DNA of 64,000 bases from Chitinophaga sancti. Its GTDB lineage: Bacteria; Bacteroidota; Bacteroidia; Chitinophagales; Chitinophagaceae. Shown piece by piece: positions 36,501 to 46,170 of this stretch. A program made the translations under genes and the position numbers. The notes beneath the pieces were generated by a model. The model had not been told where the DNA came from. It was given only the letters and a program-made list of their open reading frames with translations, and did no database searches. The stretch covers positions 4,924,001-4,988,000 of the forward strand of contig NZ_CP139247.1 in NCBI RefSeq assembly GCF_034087045.1, given 5' to 3'. Numbering within the stretch: the first letter of the stretch is position 1; every line of letters begins with the position of its first letter.

Positions 36501-36528
36501 AACCCCTGATCCGGACAGATCAGGGGTT
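36501..36528 (-). terminator. Terminator of the ABC permease gene
   Basis: AACCCCTGATC and GATCAGGGGTT form an 11-bp stem with a 6-nt loop; on the minus strand TCGTTTTTAC follows. Confidence 0.8.
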
Positions 36529-36604
36529 GGTATAGACTTTATTGAATCTTAAAAATTATAAAGTGGATGCAGAAAAACTCCCATTGCAATCATCCTGCAA
36601 TATT

Positions 36605-39016
36605 TTATTCCGCCTTCAAACTATGCACCGGGTTGGCCAGTGCCGCCTTTATCACCCTGAAACTAATCGTCAGCAAAGTAATCCCAATCGCCACCAGCGC
36701 GGCTATCACAAACACCGTCCAGCCAATATTTGTACGGTATGAGAAGTCCTGCAACCAGCGGTTCATCAGCACATAAGAAAGCGGTGTTGCAATCAGTATC
36801 GCCACAATCACCAACCTTAAAAACTCTTTTGACAACAGGGCCACAATACCTGAAATACTAGCTCCCAATACCTTGCGGATACCAATTTCCTTAGACCGCT
36901 GTTCCGCCGCATAAGTCACTAAACCAAATACGCCCATGGCCGCAATAATGATTGCCAGTACCGCAAAGATGGTGAATACCTGGCCGGTACGCTCTTCCGC
37001 TTTATACATGTGATCAAAGTCATCATCCATAAAGGTATACCTGAATGGTTGCCCTGACATATCCTGCTGGTGCTGGTATTTTTCTTTGATCTGTGCTACC
37101 ACTCCGGTAAGGTCATTACTCTTAATACGTACTGCCATATATTGACGATACTCACCCAATCTGAAAATCAATGGCGGAATTTTGCTCTTCATAGTACCAG
37201 CATTGAAATCCTTTACTATGCCGATCACATGGAATTGACCTCCATTATACAAATACCGGTCTTTGAGATCTTCATATCCCAATACCTTCGCTGCCGTTTC
37301 ATTCAGCAACACCGCATTGGTATCACTCGGCATCTGTGGTGAGAAATTTCTTCCACCTACTACCTGCATATCCATGGTCGGAATATAATCAGCATCCACC
37401 ATCCACTCCACCAGCGCCATTAACTTGCCATCCCCCGCCATCGGCGTTTTGGAATAAGAATTGGTATTTCTGTATTCAGATGTAGGCAGTGAGCTGGTAA
37501 TGGTTGCATTCACCACCCCCGGAACCTGTTTTACCTCCTGCTGAAAACTCTTTGCATGGTTCCAGAGTGCGCCGATATTCTGTAATACCAGCACCTGCTC
37601 CCTGTTATAACCGGTATTGCTGTTGCGGATAAACTGCAATTGTTTGAAAATAACCAGTGTACCTACCAGCATTAATATGGTGGCGGTAAACTGAAATACC
37701 ACCAGGCCATTACGCAGCCAGCTACCTTTCATCCCTTTGGAGTACTTGCCTTTCAACACTTTCACAGGTTCAAAAGAAGAGAGGACGAAAGCAGGATAAC
37801 TCCCCGCCAGTAATCCCACCACCAGGCAGGTGACAATAAGCCCCGGCAATATCCAGGTGAGATAGGTCCAGTGTAGCGTGATGGATTTATCAGAAAGATT
37901 ATTGAGATAAGGTAATAAAGACGCGGCGATGATCACGGCTATCAACAAAGCAAAAAACGCTGTTAAGACAGACTCGCTGATAAACTGGAAAACCAGGTGA
38001 CGTTTCTCAGAACCTAATACCTTGCGTACCCCAACTTCACGTGCCCTGCCTGCAGAACGGGCCGTACTCAGGTTCATAAAGTTCACACAGGCGATGAGTA
38101 AAATCAATACACCCGTAATGATAAAGATGTACACATAGGTGATGTTACCGCCTGGTTCCGCTTCGTCATTATTCGTAGAGCGGAGGTGAATATCTTTCAG
38201 CGCAATGGCATTGTAACGGAAGTAACCACCATGTTTTTCCAGCTGGGCGAAATTTTCCCCGAGGTAACTCATAAGACCTGGCTCCATATATCGCTTAGTG
38301 CCTTCATTGATGATCTGTTGTACCCGGGATGCAGACACCCCCGGTTTTGCCAGTATATAGGTCGTATAACTATTGCTGAGCCATTTGTCCATCATATCAT
38401 CTGTCCGGTGACCCATAGAACGGATCATATCGAAATGAAGATGAGACTGGGTAGGGGTATTCCGGATCACCCCGGTAATAGTATAAAAGGTCGTATTATC
38501 CATTTTAAGGGTCTTTCCCAGTACATCGGTACTTTGGAAGTACTTGCGTGCCATCCGCTCGGAGATAACGAGCGTATTGGGCTGAGAGAGGGCTGTAGCC
38601 GGATCGCCCACGATGAATGGCAGGGAAAAGATCTTAAAAACGCCCGGATCTGCAAAGCTGGTATTTTCCTCGATGGCCGTTTCTTCGCCCTCTGCTTTTT
38701 TAACCAGTGCCTTACCCTGGTTGTCAAACCGCACAAATTCTTCGATCTGTGGAAAATCCCTTTTCAGGGAAGGTCCAAATGCTGCAGGCGTATTTCTTTC
38801 ATGAAAGATAGTGCCATTGATCAGGAAGTCCGCATCCAGTCGATAGATCCGGTCTGCCTTTGCATTGAATTTATCATAGCTCAGTTCATCCGTTACGAAG
38901 AGGGTGATGAGCAGACAGGTAGCGAGTCCGATAGCCAGGCCAAAAATGGTGATGGCAGAAAAGCCTTTATGCTTCCATAGGTTCCGGAGGGCGATCTTTA
39001 AATAATTCTTAAGCAT
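36605..39016 (-). CDS. FtsX/MacB-type ABC transporter permease
   Basis: 803 aa. N-terminal helix (about 18-42, KHKGFSAITIFGLAIGLATC), a large periplasmic MacB-like domain (about 45-260), three helices of a first FtsX unit (about 285-410) including ARSAGRAREVGVRKVLGS, a further helix near 430, a second periplasmic domain (about 455-665), and a second FtsX unit (about 680-800) with RSKEIGIRKVLGAS. This double-length permease is typical of Bacteroidota and is often paired with a MacB ATPase and two-component system, none of which is adjacent. Probable export of a small molecule or peptide, or mechanotransmission. Confidence 0.92.
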   Translation of the reverse strand: MLKNYLKIALRNLWKHKGFSAITIFGLAIGLATCLLITLFVTDELSYDKFNAKADRIYRLDADFLINGTIFHERNTPAAFGPSLKRDFPQIEEFVRFDNQGKALVKKAEGEETAIEENTSFADPGVFKIFSLPFIVGDPATALSQPNTLVISERMARKYFQSTDVLGKTLKMDNTTFYTITGVIRNTPTQSHLHFDMIRSMGHRTDDMMDKWLSNSYTTYILAKPGVSASRVQQIINEGTKRYMEPGLMSYLGENFAQLEKHGGYFRYNAIALKDIHLRSTNNDEAEPGGNITYVYIFIITGVLILLIACVNFMNLSTARSAGRAREVGVRKVLGSEKRHLVFQFISESVLTAFFALLIAVIIAASLLPYLNNLSDKSITLHWTYLTWILPGLIVTCLVVGLLAGSYPAFVLSSFEPVKVLKGKYSKGMKGSWLRNGLVVFQFTATILMLVGTLVIFKQLQFIRNSNTGYNREQVLVLQNIGALWNHAKSFQQEVKQVPGVVNATITSSLPTSEYRNTNSYSKTPMAGDGKLMALVEWMVDADYIPTMDMQVVGGRNFSPQMPSDTNAVLLNETAAKVLGYEDLKDRYLYNGGQFHVIGIVKDFNAGTMKSKIPPLIFRLGEYRQYMAVRIKSNDLTGVVAQIKEKYQHQQDMSGQPFRYTFMDDDFDHMYKAEERTGQVFTIFAVLAIIIAAMGVFGLVTYAAEQRSKEIGIRKVLGASISGIVALLSKEFLRLVIVAILIATPLSYVLMNRWLQDFSYRTNIGWTVFVIAALVAIGITLLTISFRVIKAALANPVHSLKAE

Positions 39017-39056
39017 GCAGATCTTTATTTGTCATGGTGGCGTACTAAGAAAATGC

Positions 39057-39064
39057 CAAAATTA
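39057..39064 (-). promoter_or_regulatory. -7 element for the ABC permease gene
   Basis: On the minus strand TAATTTTG matches TAnnTTTG, 40 nt before the ATG at 39016. No good -33 element at standard spacing was found. Confidence 0.35.
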
Positions 39065-39171
39065 ATGTATGCTGTAAATCAATACTTTGTAATTAAAATT
39101 CGGTCGTAAGTGTCCGCTTTTGGTACGAATGATGTACGGTTTTGATTATCTTCCCACCCGAAATTTAAATT

Positions 39172-39633
39172 ATGATACTGGATACACTAGCACAATACTC
39201 AAGGTATGCGTTTTTAGGGCCAAAGTTCGCCCGTGCGTTTGAATATTTACTCTCCACTGATTTCAGTAAAGTAGAAAAAGGGAAGTACGAGATAGAAGGG
39301 AAAGACATTTTTGCGATAGTGAATGAATATGACACGGTGGATGCAGCGGGGGAACAGATGGAATCGCATAGAAAGTATATCGATATTCAATACATAGTAA
39401 AAGGGGAGGAGCTGGTAGGCCATGATTTTATGCAGCGTCATCAGCCTTCAAAGGCGTATGATCCGGAGGCGGATTATATGTTGTTTGCAGAAAAACCGAT
39501 GTTCTTTTCTGTATTGAAAGAGGGCATGTTTGCTATATTCTTCCCCACCGACCTGCATATGCCGAATATAAAGATTGACCAGCCGGTAGCGGTGAAGAAG
39601 GTAGTGATAAAAATTAGTGTGGATGCCCGATAG
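39172..39633 (+). CDS. YhcH/YjgK/YiaL (DUF386) family protein
   Basis: 153 aa, full length for the family. Metal-site-like residues occur in ESHRKYIDIQYIVKGEE (about 62-78) and FFPTDLHMPNI (about 122-132). Cupin-like beta fold, associated with sialic acid or other sugar catabolism in many bacteria. It stands alone here, so the pathway is not evident. Confidence 0.88.
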   Translation: MILDTLAQYSRYAFLGPKFARAFEYLLSTDFSKVEKGKYEIEGKDIFAIVNEYDTVDAAGEQMESHRKYIDIQYIVKGEELVGHDFMQRHQPSKAYDPEADYMLFAEKPMFFSVLKEGMFAIFFPTDLHMPNIKIDQPVAVKKVVIKISVDAR

Positions 39634-39695
39634 CTGATAGGTTTGATTTAACAAGGCGCCTGGTCAGCTTATCAGTTTTATCCAATCAGGCTTTT

Positions 39696-40421
39696 TTACG
39701 GTTTGATTGAACCTGGCAGCTTTGCCAGCTCACTGGTATGGTCTAAAGCTGCCGGACTCGTGCCACCCAGGTGCCCGGGAATTACATACCGGGCACCTGG
39801 AAATGCCTTTTTTACCCGCTCAATACTCGCCGGCCATGCCGCCAGGTTCGCTTCTCCTGTATAACCCGCATCTTTTGCTTCCAGGCTTTTTACAAAGCAA
39901 CCGCCATAAAGTACTTTGTCCTGCCCAAACCAGATGACGATATTATCTTTAGTGTGCCCTTCTCCGGGGTAAAAGGTCTGGAATGTATACCCCCCGATAT
40001 GGAAGGTCGTATCCTTTTTGAAAGTATAGGCAGCCTTTGGTTCTTTATATTCCCTGCAAAGATCGTAGGTTAACTGAGTAGAGTAGGTCTTAATCCCCAT
40101 CCTTTTGTACACATCAAAACCACCTGCACGATCCCCGTGATGATGGGTGGCAATCACCATTAATACAGGCAGGTGATGCCTGCGAAGAATGCTGTCGCTG
40201 AGCGGCCTTATCCGGGTCGTATCCCAGGGTGTATCAATAATGACGGCACCTTTGCCGGTTAGCAGGTACATACCGGTAGCCGGGTACTGTGCACCGTCGT
40301 TTTCATGCCAGGTAACATAGGTGTACAGGTGGCCGCTGAGGTGTTGGATCTGAAGCCCTTTTTGGGCGAACACATAACACGGAAAAATACAGTAGAGTAG
40401 TAGGTGGAATGATCTTTTCAT
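39696..40421 (-). CDS. Subclass B1 metallo-beta-lactamase
   Basis: 241 aa with signal peptide (1-19). Full B1 zinc ligand set: H93, H95 and D97 in HHHGDRAGG, H156 in GEGHTKDN, C175 in GGCFVKS, and H217 in PGHLGG. These define Zn1 (three His) and Zn2 (Asp, Cys, His), so hydrolysis of penicillins and carbapenems is likely. Length and motifs are those of chromosomal B1 enzymes of environmental Bacteroidota. It is a single gene with no mobile element beside it. Confidence 0.93.
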   Translation of the reverse strand: MKRSFHLLLYCIFPCYVFAQKGLQIQHLSGHLYTYVTWHENDGAQYPATGMYLLTGKGAVIIDTPWDTTRIRPLSDSILRRHHLPVLMVIATHHHGDRAGGFDVYKRMGIKTYSTQLTYDLCREYKEPKAAYTFKKDTTFHIGGYTFQTFYPGEGHTKDNIVIWFGQDKVLYGGCFVKSLEAKDAGYTGEANLAAWPASIERVKKAFPGARYVIPGHLGGTSPAALDHTSELAKLPGSIKP

Positions 40422-40523
40422 GTACTGTAAATGTAGTTTATTTACATGTTAACTTCTCATTAACTCGTTCATGATAATAGATAGTCTACTTTTAACACCT
40501 GTAGTATCAATAATTCATTTGTC

Positions 40524-40817
40524 ATGGATAAACAAGCTATCTCAGAACTTGCTGCCGGTGCTGTCAATGCCCTTAGTGCTAATCTGAAAGTAGGTGGCGC
40601 AATAGAAACTCCTTTGTCAAGATGGATTAGTAGCAGACTTTCTGCAACGATTATAGCCGCGCTTCGAAAATCTCCGACTGACCAGACCGTACAGGAAGGT
40701 GCAGAACAGGAATTGGTCGCCTTGTTAACAGCGCAGCCTGCATTAATTCAACAACTCTCTGGCCTGATGCGGATGTCGCACAATGGAATTGTGTTGCCGC
40801 AGGATGGCAAAATCTAA
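40524..40817 (+). CDS. Small helical partner of the NB-ARC gene (97 aa)
   Basis: All-helical, LAAGAVNALSANLKVGG then EQELVALLTAQPALIQQLSGLM. It starts the operon and ends 22 nt before the NB-ARC ATPase gene. Size, helical pattern and position resemble effector-associated adaptor domains that precede STAND ATPases, but the match is not specific. Confidence 0.5.
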   Translation: MDKQAISELAAGAVNALSANLKVGGAIETPLSRWISSRLSATIIAALRKSPTDQTVQEGAEQELVALLTAQPALIQQLSGLMRMSHNGIVLPQDGKI

Positions 40818-40839
40818 TTTTCTTATCTAACAGCACAAG

Positions 40840-41601
40840 ATGTCGATACCTTCTCTTATAACCACTGCCCCTACTGAAAATTTATTCGAAGGAAGGAGGA
40901 CTGACCTGGATGCGATCAATACTTTTGCGGGTATTTCGAACCGGGTGGTCTGTATCAGTGGTTTGGCGGGTATCGGGAAAACGGCTTTACTGAAGCAGTT
41001 TTTTAATTCGGCTATCCGTCGGCTCAACCTGATGGGGCAGCCGTATTATCAGCATGCACTGTGGCTGGAAAATGATTTCAAAGTACTGATGGATACCTGG
41101 CAGTTGACCAGTGTTCACGATGTGTTGCTGAAGCTGGTGAATATGGGTGGCGATAAGTTGTTGTGTATGGACAATGCACCTGCAGATCCTTCACTACTGG
41201 CTTACCTGGCGGAGCATAAATGGACGGTGATCGTTACCTCGCGGGAGCGTATAAAGGAAACCATTCCGTATGAGCTGCAGGAAGTGAATATTGATGATGC
41301 TATCCGGATATTTGCTTTGTATAATGGGTTGGATCCTGACTCATTGAATATTTATGAGACGGAGATGATCAGTGATATTGTATGCCGGTTATTGCAACAT
41401 ACGCTGGCGTTGGAGATTACAGGTAAGTGTTCAGGAGAGAAGGGGTGGAGCTTACAGGAAATTAACCAGGTATTAAAAGACAATGGGTTGAATATACCCC
41501 GACTGGCGGATATTAGCCGGCAGTTGACAGATACTAAAGTAAAGGCTATGTTTGCCCAACTGGCAGCAGTTTTCCCCGTAGGAGCAGAAATGGCTTTTTG
41601 A
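40840..41601 (+). CDS. NB-ARC/STAND-type ATPase, short form
   Basis: 253 aa. ENLFEGRRTDLDAI leads into the Walker A motif GLAGIGKT (41-48), Walker B LLCMDNA (about 107-113) and VIVTSRERIK (about 129-138), as in NB-ARC domains. There is no C-terminal TPR, WD40 or LRR sensor, which full-length STAND proteins require; the gene ends right after the winged-helix region. It may be a minimal or truncated member of a conflict or signalling system. Confidence 0.7.
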   Translation: MSIPSLITTAPTENLFEGRRTDLDAINTFAGISNRVVCISGLAGIGKTALLKQFFNSAIRRLNLMGQPYYQHALWLENDFKVLMDTWQLTSVHDVLLKLVNMGGDKLLCMDNAPADPSLLAYLAEHKWTVIVTSRERIKETIPYELQEVNIDDAIRIFALYNGLDPDSLNIYETEMISDIVCRLLQHTLALEITGKCSGEKGWSLQEINQVLKDNGLNIPRLADISRQLTDTKVKAMFAQLAAVFPVGAEMAF

Positions 41602-41628
41602 GCCGGATAATTTTGTTTGAGTAACTGG

Positions 41629-42549
41629 TCAGATAATACAGGATTGATACGCTTTTGGGGTAATACCTTCCAACTGTTTGAACACCCTTACGAAATAATT
41701 TACATCACTGAATCCACATTGTTTACTGACAGTATTTACATTTTGCGAGGGCTGCGACAGTAGTTGTTTTGCCAGTTTCACTCTTTCCCTGGTTATATAT
41801 TCCAATGGCGTAATACCAAATTGTTCCCGGAACCATTTAAAAAAGAGATTTCTGCTCAGGTAAGCTTTACGACTCAGGGCATCAACGGCGATTTTTTCTG
41901 TAAGGTGTTCCTGTATATAATGAAGTACATATTGCATCCTGTTCTGATTATTCGAACTGTGAAGCGACGCATGCGATTGTTCCAGGTGCTGACTTTGAAT
42001 CAACCGGATCAGCAATTCTTTCAGGTACAGGTCTGCGTAAATGTTTTTGGCCTTGTCACCACTACTGCATACGTTAATGAGTTTATTGATCAGCGCTGTG
42101 ATATCGTCATCGTTTTCGAAGTGGTATTTATTAAAAGTGAGTTGCCAGTTGGTTTTATCGTCTCCTATATTGTAATAAGAGTGAAGATATTCAATGGTGT
42201 CCCTGAGGTATGCGTCGGCTACAGCGAGTGCAATGCATTGAGTAGGATTGTCCAGGCTCGCTTCAGGAAAGTCGATGATCATGGTTTCGTTGGGCGGTAC
42301 GATCACGGTTTCGCCCGGAAGGTAGTGAAACGAGGGACGGTCCATCAGGTGCATCACTTTGTGACCGCGCACCATAGAGGTAATAACGAGGTCGTGGAAG
42401 GTGAGGGGCACATGTTGAGCCTGCTCATAACTTTCGAAAATGTTTAGCTCACAATTTTTAAGATTAAAGATCCTTCTGTTTTCTACCAAAGTATGGAGCT
42501 CGCGCGACGAGGAAAGTGCAACGTGGTTTAAATGATTTTTAACCTGCAT
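41629..42549 (-). CDS. AraC-family regulator of the aldehyde dehydrogenase
   Basis: 306 aa. The N-terminal half (about 30-190) is an AraC_N cupin-like domain. The C-terminal HTH pair (about 210-303) reads VDALSRKAYLSRNLFFKWFRE and VSKQCGFSDVNYFVRVFK. It is divergent from the aldehyde dehydrogenase gene, and this AraC/ALDH/DUF779 set is conserved in many bacteria, so it is likely the activator of that gene. Confidence 0.9.
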   Translation of the reverse strand: MQVKNHLNHVALSSSRELHTLVENRRIFNLKNCELNIFESYEQAQHVPLTFHDLVITSMVRGHKVMHLMDRPSFHYLPGETVIVPPNETMIIDFPEASLDNPTQCIALAVADAYLRDTIEYLHSYYNIGDDKTNWQLTFNKYHFENDDDITALINKLINVCSSGDKAKNIYADLYLKELLIRLIQSQHLEQSHASLHSSNNQNRMQYVLHYIQEHLTEKIAVDALSRKAYLSRNLFFKWFREQFGITPLEYITRERVKLAKQLLSQPSQNVNTVSKQCGFSDVNYFVRVFKQLEGITPKAYQSCII

Positions 42550-42648
42550 GATAAAATCATTTTTGTTAGTACTATAAGTAAGGTAAGCTATTTTTTCTGG
42601 AAGAATATGTTAAAGCTTTTGCCGGATTGGTTTACTCCGATAGTTAGT

Positions 42649-42684
42649 CTTTTTAATATTCTTTTTAGTATCCTTTTTAATAAA
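42649..42684. promoter_or_regulatory. 12-bp direct repeats upstream of the aldehyde dehydrogenase gene
   Basis: Three consecutive units CTTTTTAATATT, CTTTTTAGTATC and CTTTTTAATAAA start at 42649, 42661 and 42673. Direct repeats near one helical turn apart are a common AraC-family operator layout. Confidence 0.45.
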
Positions 42685-42779
42685 GTACAATCGTGCTATA
42701 AATAAGTACAAAAATCTCCCCCTGTCAATCCCATATGCCTGATATTAGCAATATTAATTCACGAAATAAATTCCACCGT

Positions 42780-44312
42780 ATGAGCAACACAGTCGCCGTG
42801 GCTCCCACACCAAACGTGGCGGAACGCCCTGCTTTTAAATCGAAATACGATCATTTTATCAATGGAGAATGGGTTGCACCCTCGAGCGGAGAATACTTTG
42901 ATAATATCTCTCCGATAGATGGCAAACCCTTTACCCAGGCGGCCCGTGGCAATGCCCAGGATATTGACAAAGCTATCGACGCCGCACATAAAGCATTCGA
43001 AACCTGGGGCAGAACAGCCGCAGCGTATCGCAGTAATTTATTACTTAAGATCGCCCAGATTGTCGAAGATAATCTCGACTACCTTGCTACCGTAGAAACC
43101 ATTGACAATGGTAAACCTATCCGCGAAACCAAAGCTGCTGACCTGCCACTGGTGGTAGACCACTTCAGGTACTTTGCGGGGGTGATCAGGAGTGAAGAAG
43201 GCTCGCTCAGTGAACATGATGAAACTACGGTCAGTATCAACCTGCACGAACCAATCGGTGTAGTCGGACAAATTATCCCCTGGAATTTCCCGCTGCTGAT
43301 GGCTGCCTGGAAAATAGCCCCCGCATTGGCTGCAGGTTGTTGTGTAGTGGTAAAACCAGCGGAACAGACACCCACCGGTATCATGGTCCTGATGGAATTA
43401 GTCGGCCATGTACTGCCAAAAGGAGTGTTGAATGTGGTAACCGGTTTTGGGGTAGAAGCAGGTAAACCACTGGCTTCCTCTCCAAAGATTAACAAGGTGG
43501 CCTTTACAGGAGAAACCACCACGGGTCGTCTGATCATGCAGTATGCATCAGAAAACCTGATTCCGGTAACGATGGAACTGGGGGGCAAGAGTCCGAACAT
43601 CTTCTTTGAAAGCGTGATGGATGCAGATGATGAATTCCTGGACAAAGCTGTGGAAGGTGCGGTCATGTTTGCGCTGAACCAGGGCGAAGTATGTACCTGC
43701 CCCAGCCGTATCCTGGTGCATGAACATATTTACGATGCTTTTATAAAGAAAGTAGTAGAACGTACCAAGGCGATTAAGATGGGGAACCCGCTGGATCCGA
43801 CCGTGATGATGGGTGCCCAGGCCAGTGAAGACCAGTATCAGAAGATCCTGAGCTACCTGGATATCGGCAAACAGGAAGGCGCGGAAGTGCTGGCAGGTGG
43901 AGACGCATATAAACAGAACGGTGGGCTGGAAAACGGCTATTACATTCAGCCTACTTTGCTGAAAGGAAATAATAAGATGCGCGTATTCCAGGAAGAGATC
44001 TTTGGACCGGTAAGTTGCATCACTACTTTCAAAACAACGGAGGAAGCGATTGCGATTGCCAATGATTCATTATACGGATTAGGTGCCGGTGTATGGACCC
44101 GCGATGCGCATGAGCTGTACCAGGTGCCAAGAGCAATACAGGCAGGCCGTGTTTGGGTGAATTGTTACCATGCTTACCCGGCGCATGCACCATTTGGTGG
44201 ATACAAGAAATCTGGTTTTGGTCGTGAAACGCATAAGATGATGCTGAATCACTATCGTCAGACCAAAAATATGCTCATCTCTTATAGCAAGCAAAAACTA
44301 GGATTTTTTTAA
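42780..44312 (+). CDS. NAD(P)-dependent aldehyde dehydrogenase
   Basis: 510 aa from ATG 42780, the usual family length; an in-frame ATG at 42735 adds 15 residues. Catalytic Glu in MELGGKSPN (about 266) and catalytic Cys in [11 protein letters not shown] (about 305) are present, with NAD-binding PWNFPLLM and FTGETTTGR. It belongs to the AldB/ExaC-like group for acetaldehyde or other alcohol-derived aldehydes. DUF779 follows 70 nt later and an AraC regulator is divergent. Confidence 0.93.
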   Translation: MSNTVAVAPTPNVAERPAFKSKYDHFINGEWVAPSSGEYFDNISPIDGKPFTQAARGNAQDIDKAIDAAHKAFETWGRTAAAYRSNLLLKIAQIVEDNLDYLATVETIDNGKPIRETKAADLPLVVDHFRYFAGVIRSEEGSLSEHDETTVSINLHEPIGVVGQIIPWNFPLLMAAWKIAPALAAGCCVVVKPAEQTPTGIMVLMELVGHVLPKGVLNVVTGFGVEAGKPLASSPKINKVAFTGETTTGRLIMQYASENLIPVTMELGGKSPNIFFESVMDADDEFLDKAVEGAVMFALNQGEVCTCPSRILVHEHIYDAFIKKVVERTKAIKMGNPLDPTVMMGAQASEDQYQKILSYLDIGKQEGAEVLAGGDAYKQNGGLENGYYIQPTLLKGNNKMRVFQEEIFGPVSCITTFKTTEEAIAIANDSLYGLGAGVWTRDAHELYQVPRAIQAGRVWVNCYHAYPAHAPFGGYKKSGFGRETHKMMLNHYRQTKNMLISYSKQKLGFF

Positions 44313-44332
44313 ATAGGGATCATGTGGACTGG

Positions 44333-44359
44333 GGGCTGCTGCCCGGATGGGAGCAGCCC
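44333..44359 (+). terminator. Hairpin between ALDH and DUF779 genes
   Basis: GGGCTGCT and AGCAGCCC flank an 11-nt loop, followed by TTCATCTTTT. It may attenuate transcription into the DUF779 gene. Confidence 0.5.
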
Positions 44360-44382
44360 TTCATCTTTTATCTGATTTTATA

Positions 44383-44739
44383 ATGATAGCAAGAATTCTG
44401 GCCACACCGGCCGCAATAGAACTGATAGAGAAGCTTAGGCAACAGCATGGGCCGCTGATGTTTCATCAGAGTGGTGGGTGTTGTGACGGGTCTCAGCCTA
44501 TGTGCTTTCCGGAGGGAGAGTTTAAGGTGGGACAGTCAGATATATTATTGGGGAACGTTGCCGGCTGTAATTTTTATATGGGTGCTGATCAGTTTGAATA
44601 TTGGAAACATACCCAGCTCACATTGGATGTTATTGCAGGCAGGGGAAGTAGTTTTTCGCTGGAGATACCTTTGGGTGTGCGGTTTCATATACGGTCAAGG
44701 GTGTTTACAGAGCAGGAAATAAAGGCATTGGCTAACTGA
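44383..44739 (+). CDS. DUF779 domain protein
   Basis: 118 aa from ATG 44383 (an upstream ATG at 44347 lies in the hairpin). Conserved core FHQSGGCCDGSQPMCF (about 30-45) with vicinal cysteines, and CNFYMGADQFEYWKHTQL. DUF779 genes travel with aldehyde dehydrogenases; a metal-binding or aldehyde-related accessory role has been suggested but is not established. Confidence 0.9.
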   Translation: MIARILATPAAIELIEKLRQQHGPLMFHQSGGCCDGSQPMCFPEGEFKVGQSDILLGNVAGCNFYMGADQFEYWKHTQLTLDVIAGRGSSFSLEIPLGVRFHIRSRVFTEQEIKALAN

Positions 44740-44741
44740 TT

Positions 44742-45161
44742 TCATTTTGCATTGTTCGTTTTATACAGCAATACGCCGGTGGCTGCCAGCAGGGTGAATC
44801 CGGCATTGAATGCGATGTGAGTCGGGTAAGACATTTTGCCTAATATTCCTCCACAGGAGCAGGGGATATTGGTATAAAAAAAATACAGCGTACTCAGGTA
44901 CAAAGTGAACAATAACATGGTGAAGAAAGAGAGAAATAACCCTGATTGGCGCGTAGCAGCAAAACTCAGTAAGGCTACAATCAAAAACTCAACTCCTAAT
45001 ACCCCCGGACCTAATAATTGTTTGTCGTATTTTACCAGGAGGGGAGACTTGCTCATATCGGCTAAAAAGAGGCCGTAGTCCATTGCTTTTACAACAGCAG
45101 CGTACATAAATAGTAAGCCTAGTAAGCTTACGATGGTGGTGACAATGTATTCTTTTTTCAT
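44742..45161 (-). CDS. MauE/DoxX-like membrane protein
   Basis: 139 aa with four hydrophobic helices. The PCSCGG motif (about 100-105) is typical of Bacteroidota MauE-like redox proteins that sit with thioredoxins or Cys-rich exported peptides. It overlaps the upstream gene by four bases (ATGA), so it is translationally coupled. It probably participates in disulphide exchange across the inner membrane. Confidence 0.82.
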   Translation of the reverse strand: MKKEYIVTTIVSLLGLLFMYAAVVKAMDYGLFLADMSKSPLLVKYDKQLLGPGVLGVEFLIVALLSFAATRQSGLFLSFFTMLLFTLYLSTLYFFYTNIPCSCGGILGKMSYPTHIAFNAGFTLLAATGVLLYKTNNAK

Positions 45162-46096
45162 CTTTCAGACAATTTAAATCGTAAGATTGATCTCTCATAA
45201 GCAGCGATGAGGGTATCGCCACATTTAGCCATCTGCAACACTGGTTTATTCTGGAATCCCGGCAGGCGGAAGCTGCCTGTATACCTGCCGTCAGAAATAT
45301 TGTAAACATCTACCGCAGGCCCCCTGTAACCACTTTTGATGGCATCCTGGGAGAGCACATAAGAGAGTACATACAAATGATCTGCATCAGCAGTAGCCGT
45401 AGAATTGATGATAATCGCTTTTGGAGAGCGGGAATAAATATTACCGGTGGGCACCGCGATATTGATGGGTGGTGATTGATCGATGGTCTGGAAAGATTGT
45501 GAAACACCTTTTGAAACATCATACTTTATAATCTCACTATTATAAAATGAAACATAAAACTGGTACCGGGCATCATTCACAAAGAAGCCATCGGCAGATA
45601 AACCACCATCTTCAAAGTGCGTGAATTCCCGGATAGTGCTATCCTTAAAATGTAGCTGAGTTCCTTTTCGTGTCAGGAAAGCAGCTGTGCCTGTACTGTC
45701 GGTAAGTTTGTTTGCCGGTTGATAGCGGGTAATATGTTCCTGTGTTTCATCAAACAAATAAAACGTTTTCCCATCTTCCGAAATTTCAATTCGCGTAACA
45801 ATAGGTAATGGCTTTACTGCATCGTTAAAAAACGTATCCAGCTGATGACGTACCGTATTATACCTGAAAACGGATTTCTGGCTATATACATACCCGTAGA
45901 TGTCATTGCCTGTAGCCCGCATAATACTTACCCTCCCAGGAAACGCAATGGTATCAATCGTTTCCAGCTGATAATGATCGTAGATCCTGCTTACACCTGC
46001 AACAATCCTATCGGGTTCAGCACCACGGACGAGTATATACATAATGATAAATGCACTGCAAAAGAGTGCGGATAGTATCCAAAGATTTCTTTTCAT
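45158..46096 (-). CDS. Membrane-anchored beta-propeller-like protein
   Basis: 312 aa. One N-terminal helix (about 5-24), then a repetitive beta-rich domain with blade-like motifs (YVYSQKSVFRYN, FYVSFYNSEIIKYDV, VDVYNISDGRYTGSFRLPG). No enzyme motif. It is found with MauE-like and small Cys peptides in Bacteroidota; the operon here reads peptide, propeller, MauE. Confidence 0.65.
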   Translation of the reverse strand: MKRNLWILSALFCSAFIIMYILVRGAEPDRIVAGVSRIYDHYQLETIDTIAFPGRVSIMRATGNDIYGYVYSQKSVFRYNTVRHQLDTFFNDAVKPLPIVTRIEISEDGKTFYLFDETQEHITRYQPANKLTDSTGTAAFLTRKGTQLHFKDSTIREFTHFEDGGLSADGFFVNDARYQFYVSFYNSEIIKYDVSKGVSQSFQTIDQSPPINIAVPTGNIYSRSPKAIIINSTATADADHLYVLSYVLSQDAIKSGYRGPAVDVYNISDGRYTGSFRLPGFQNKPVLQMAKCGDTLIAAYERSILRFKLSER

Positions 46097-46170
46097 AAAA
46101 TAAAACAGGTAGTAAGAGGGTGTTGCTCACACCCTCTTAACAAAGAGCCTAATTGAGTGTGAAACGTAGA

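Noticed and set aside
38186..38980. 264-codon frame opposite the ABC permease gene
   Set aside because: It is the antisense of a well-supported coding region, with Cys/His-rich composition typical of shadow frames.
41764..42447. 227-codon frame opposite the AraC gene
   Set aside because: Shadow of a gene with an unmistakable AraC helix-turn-helix.
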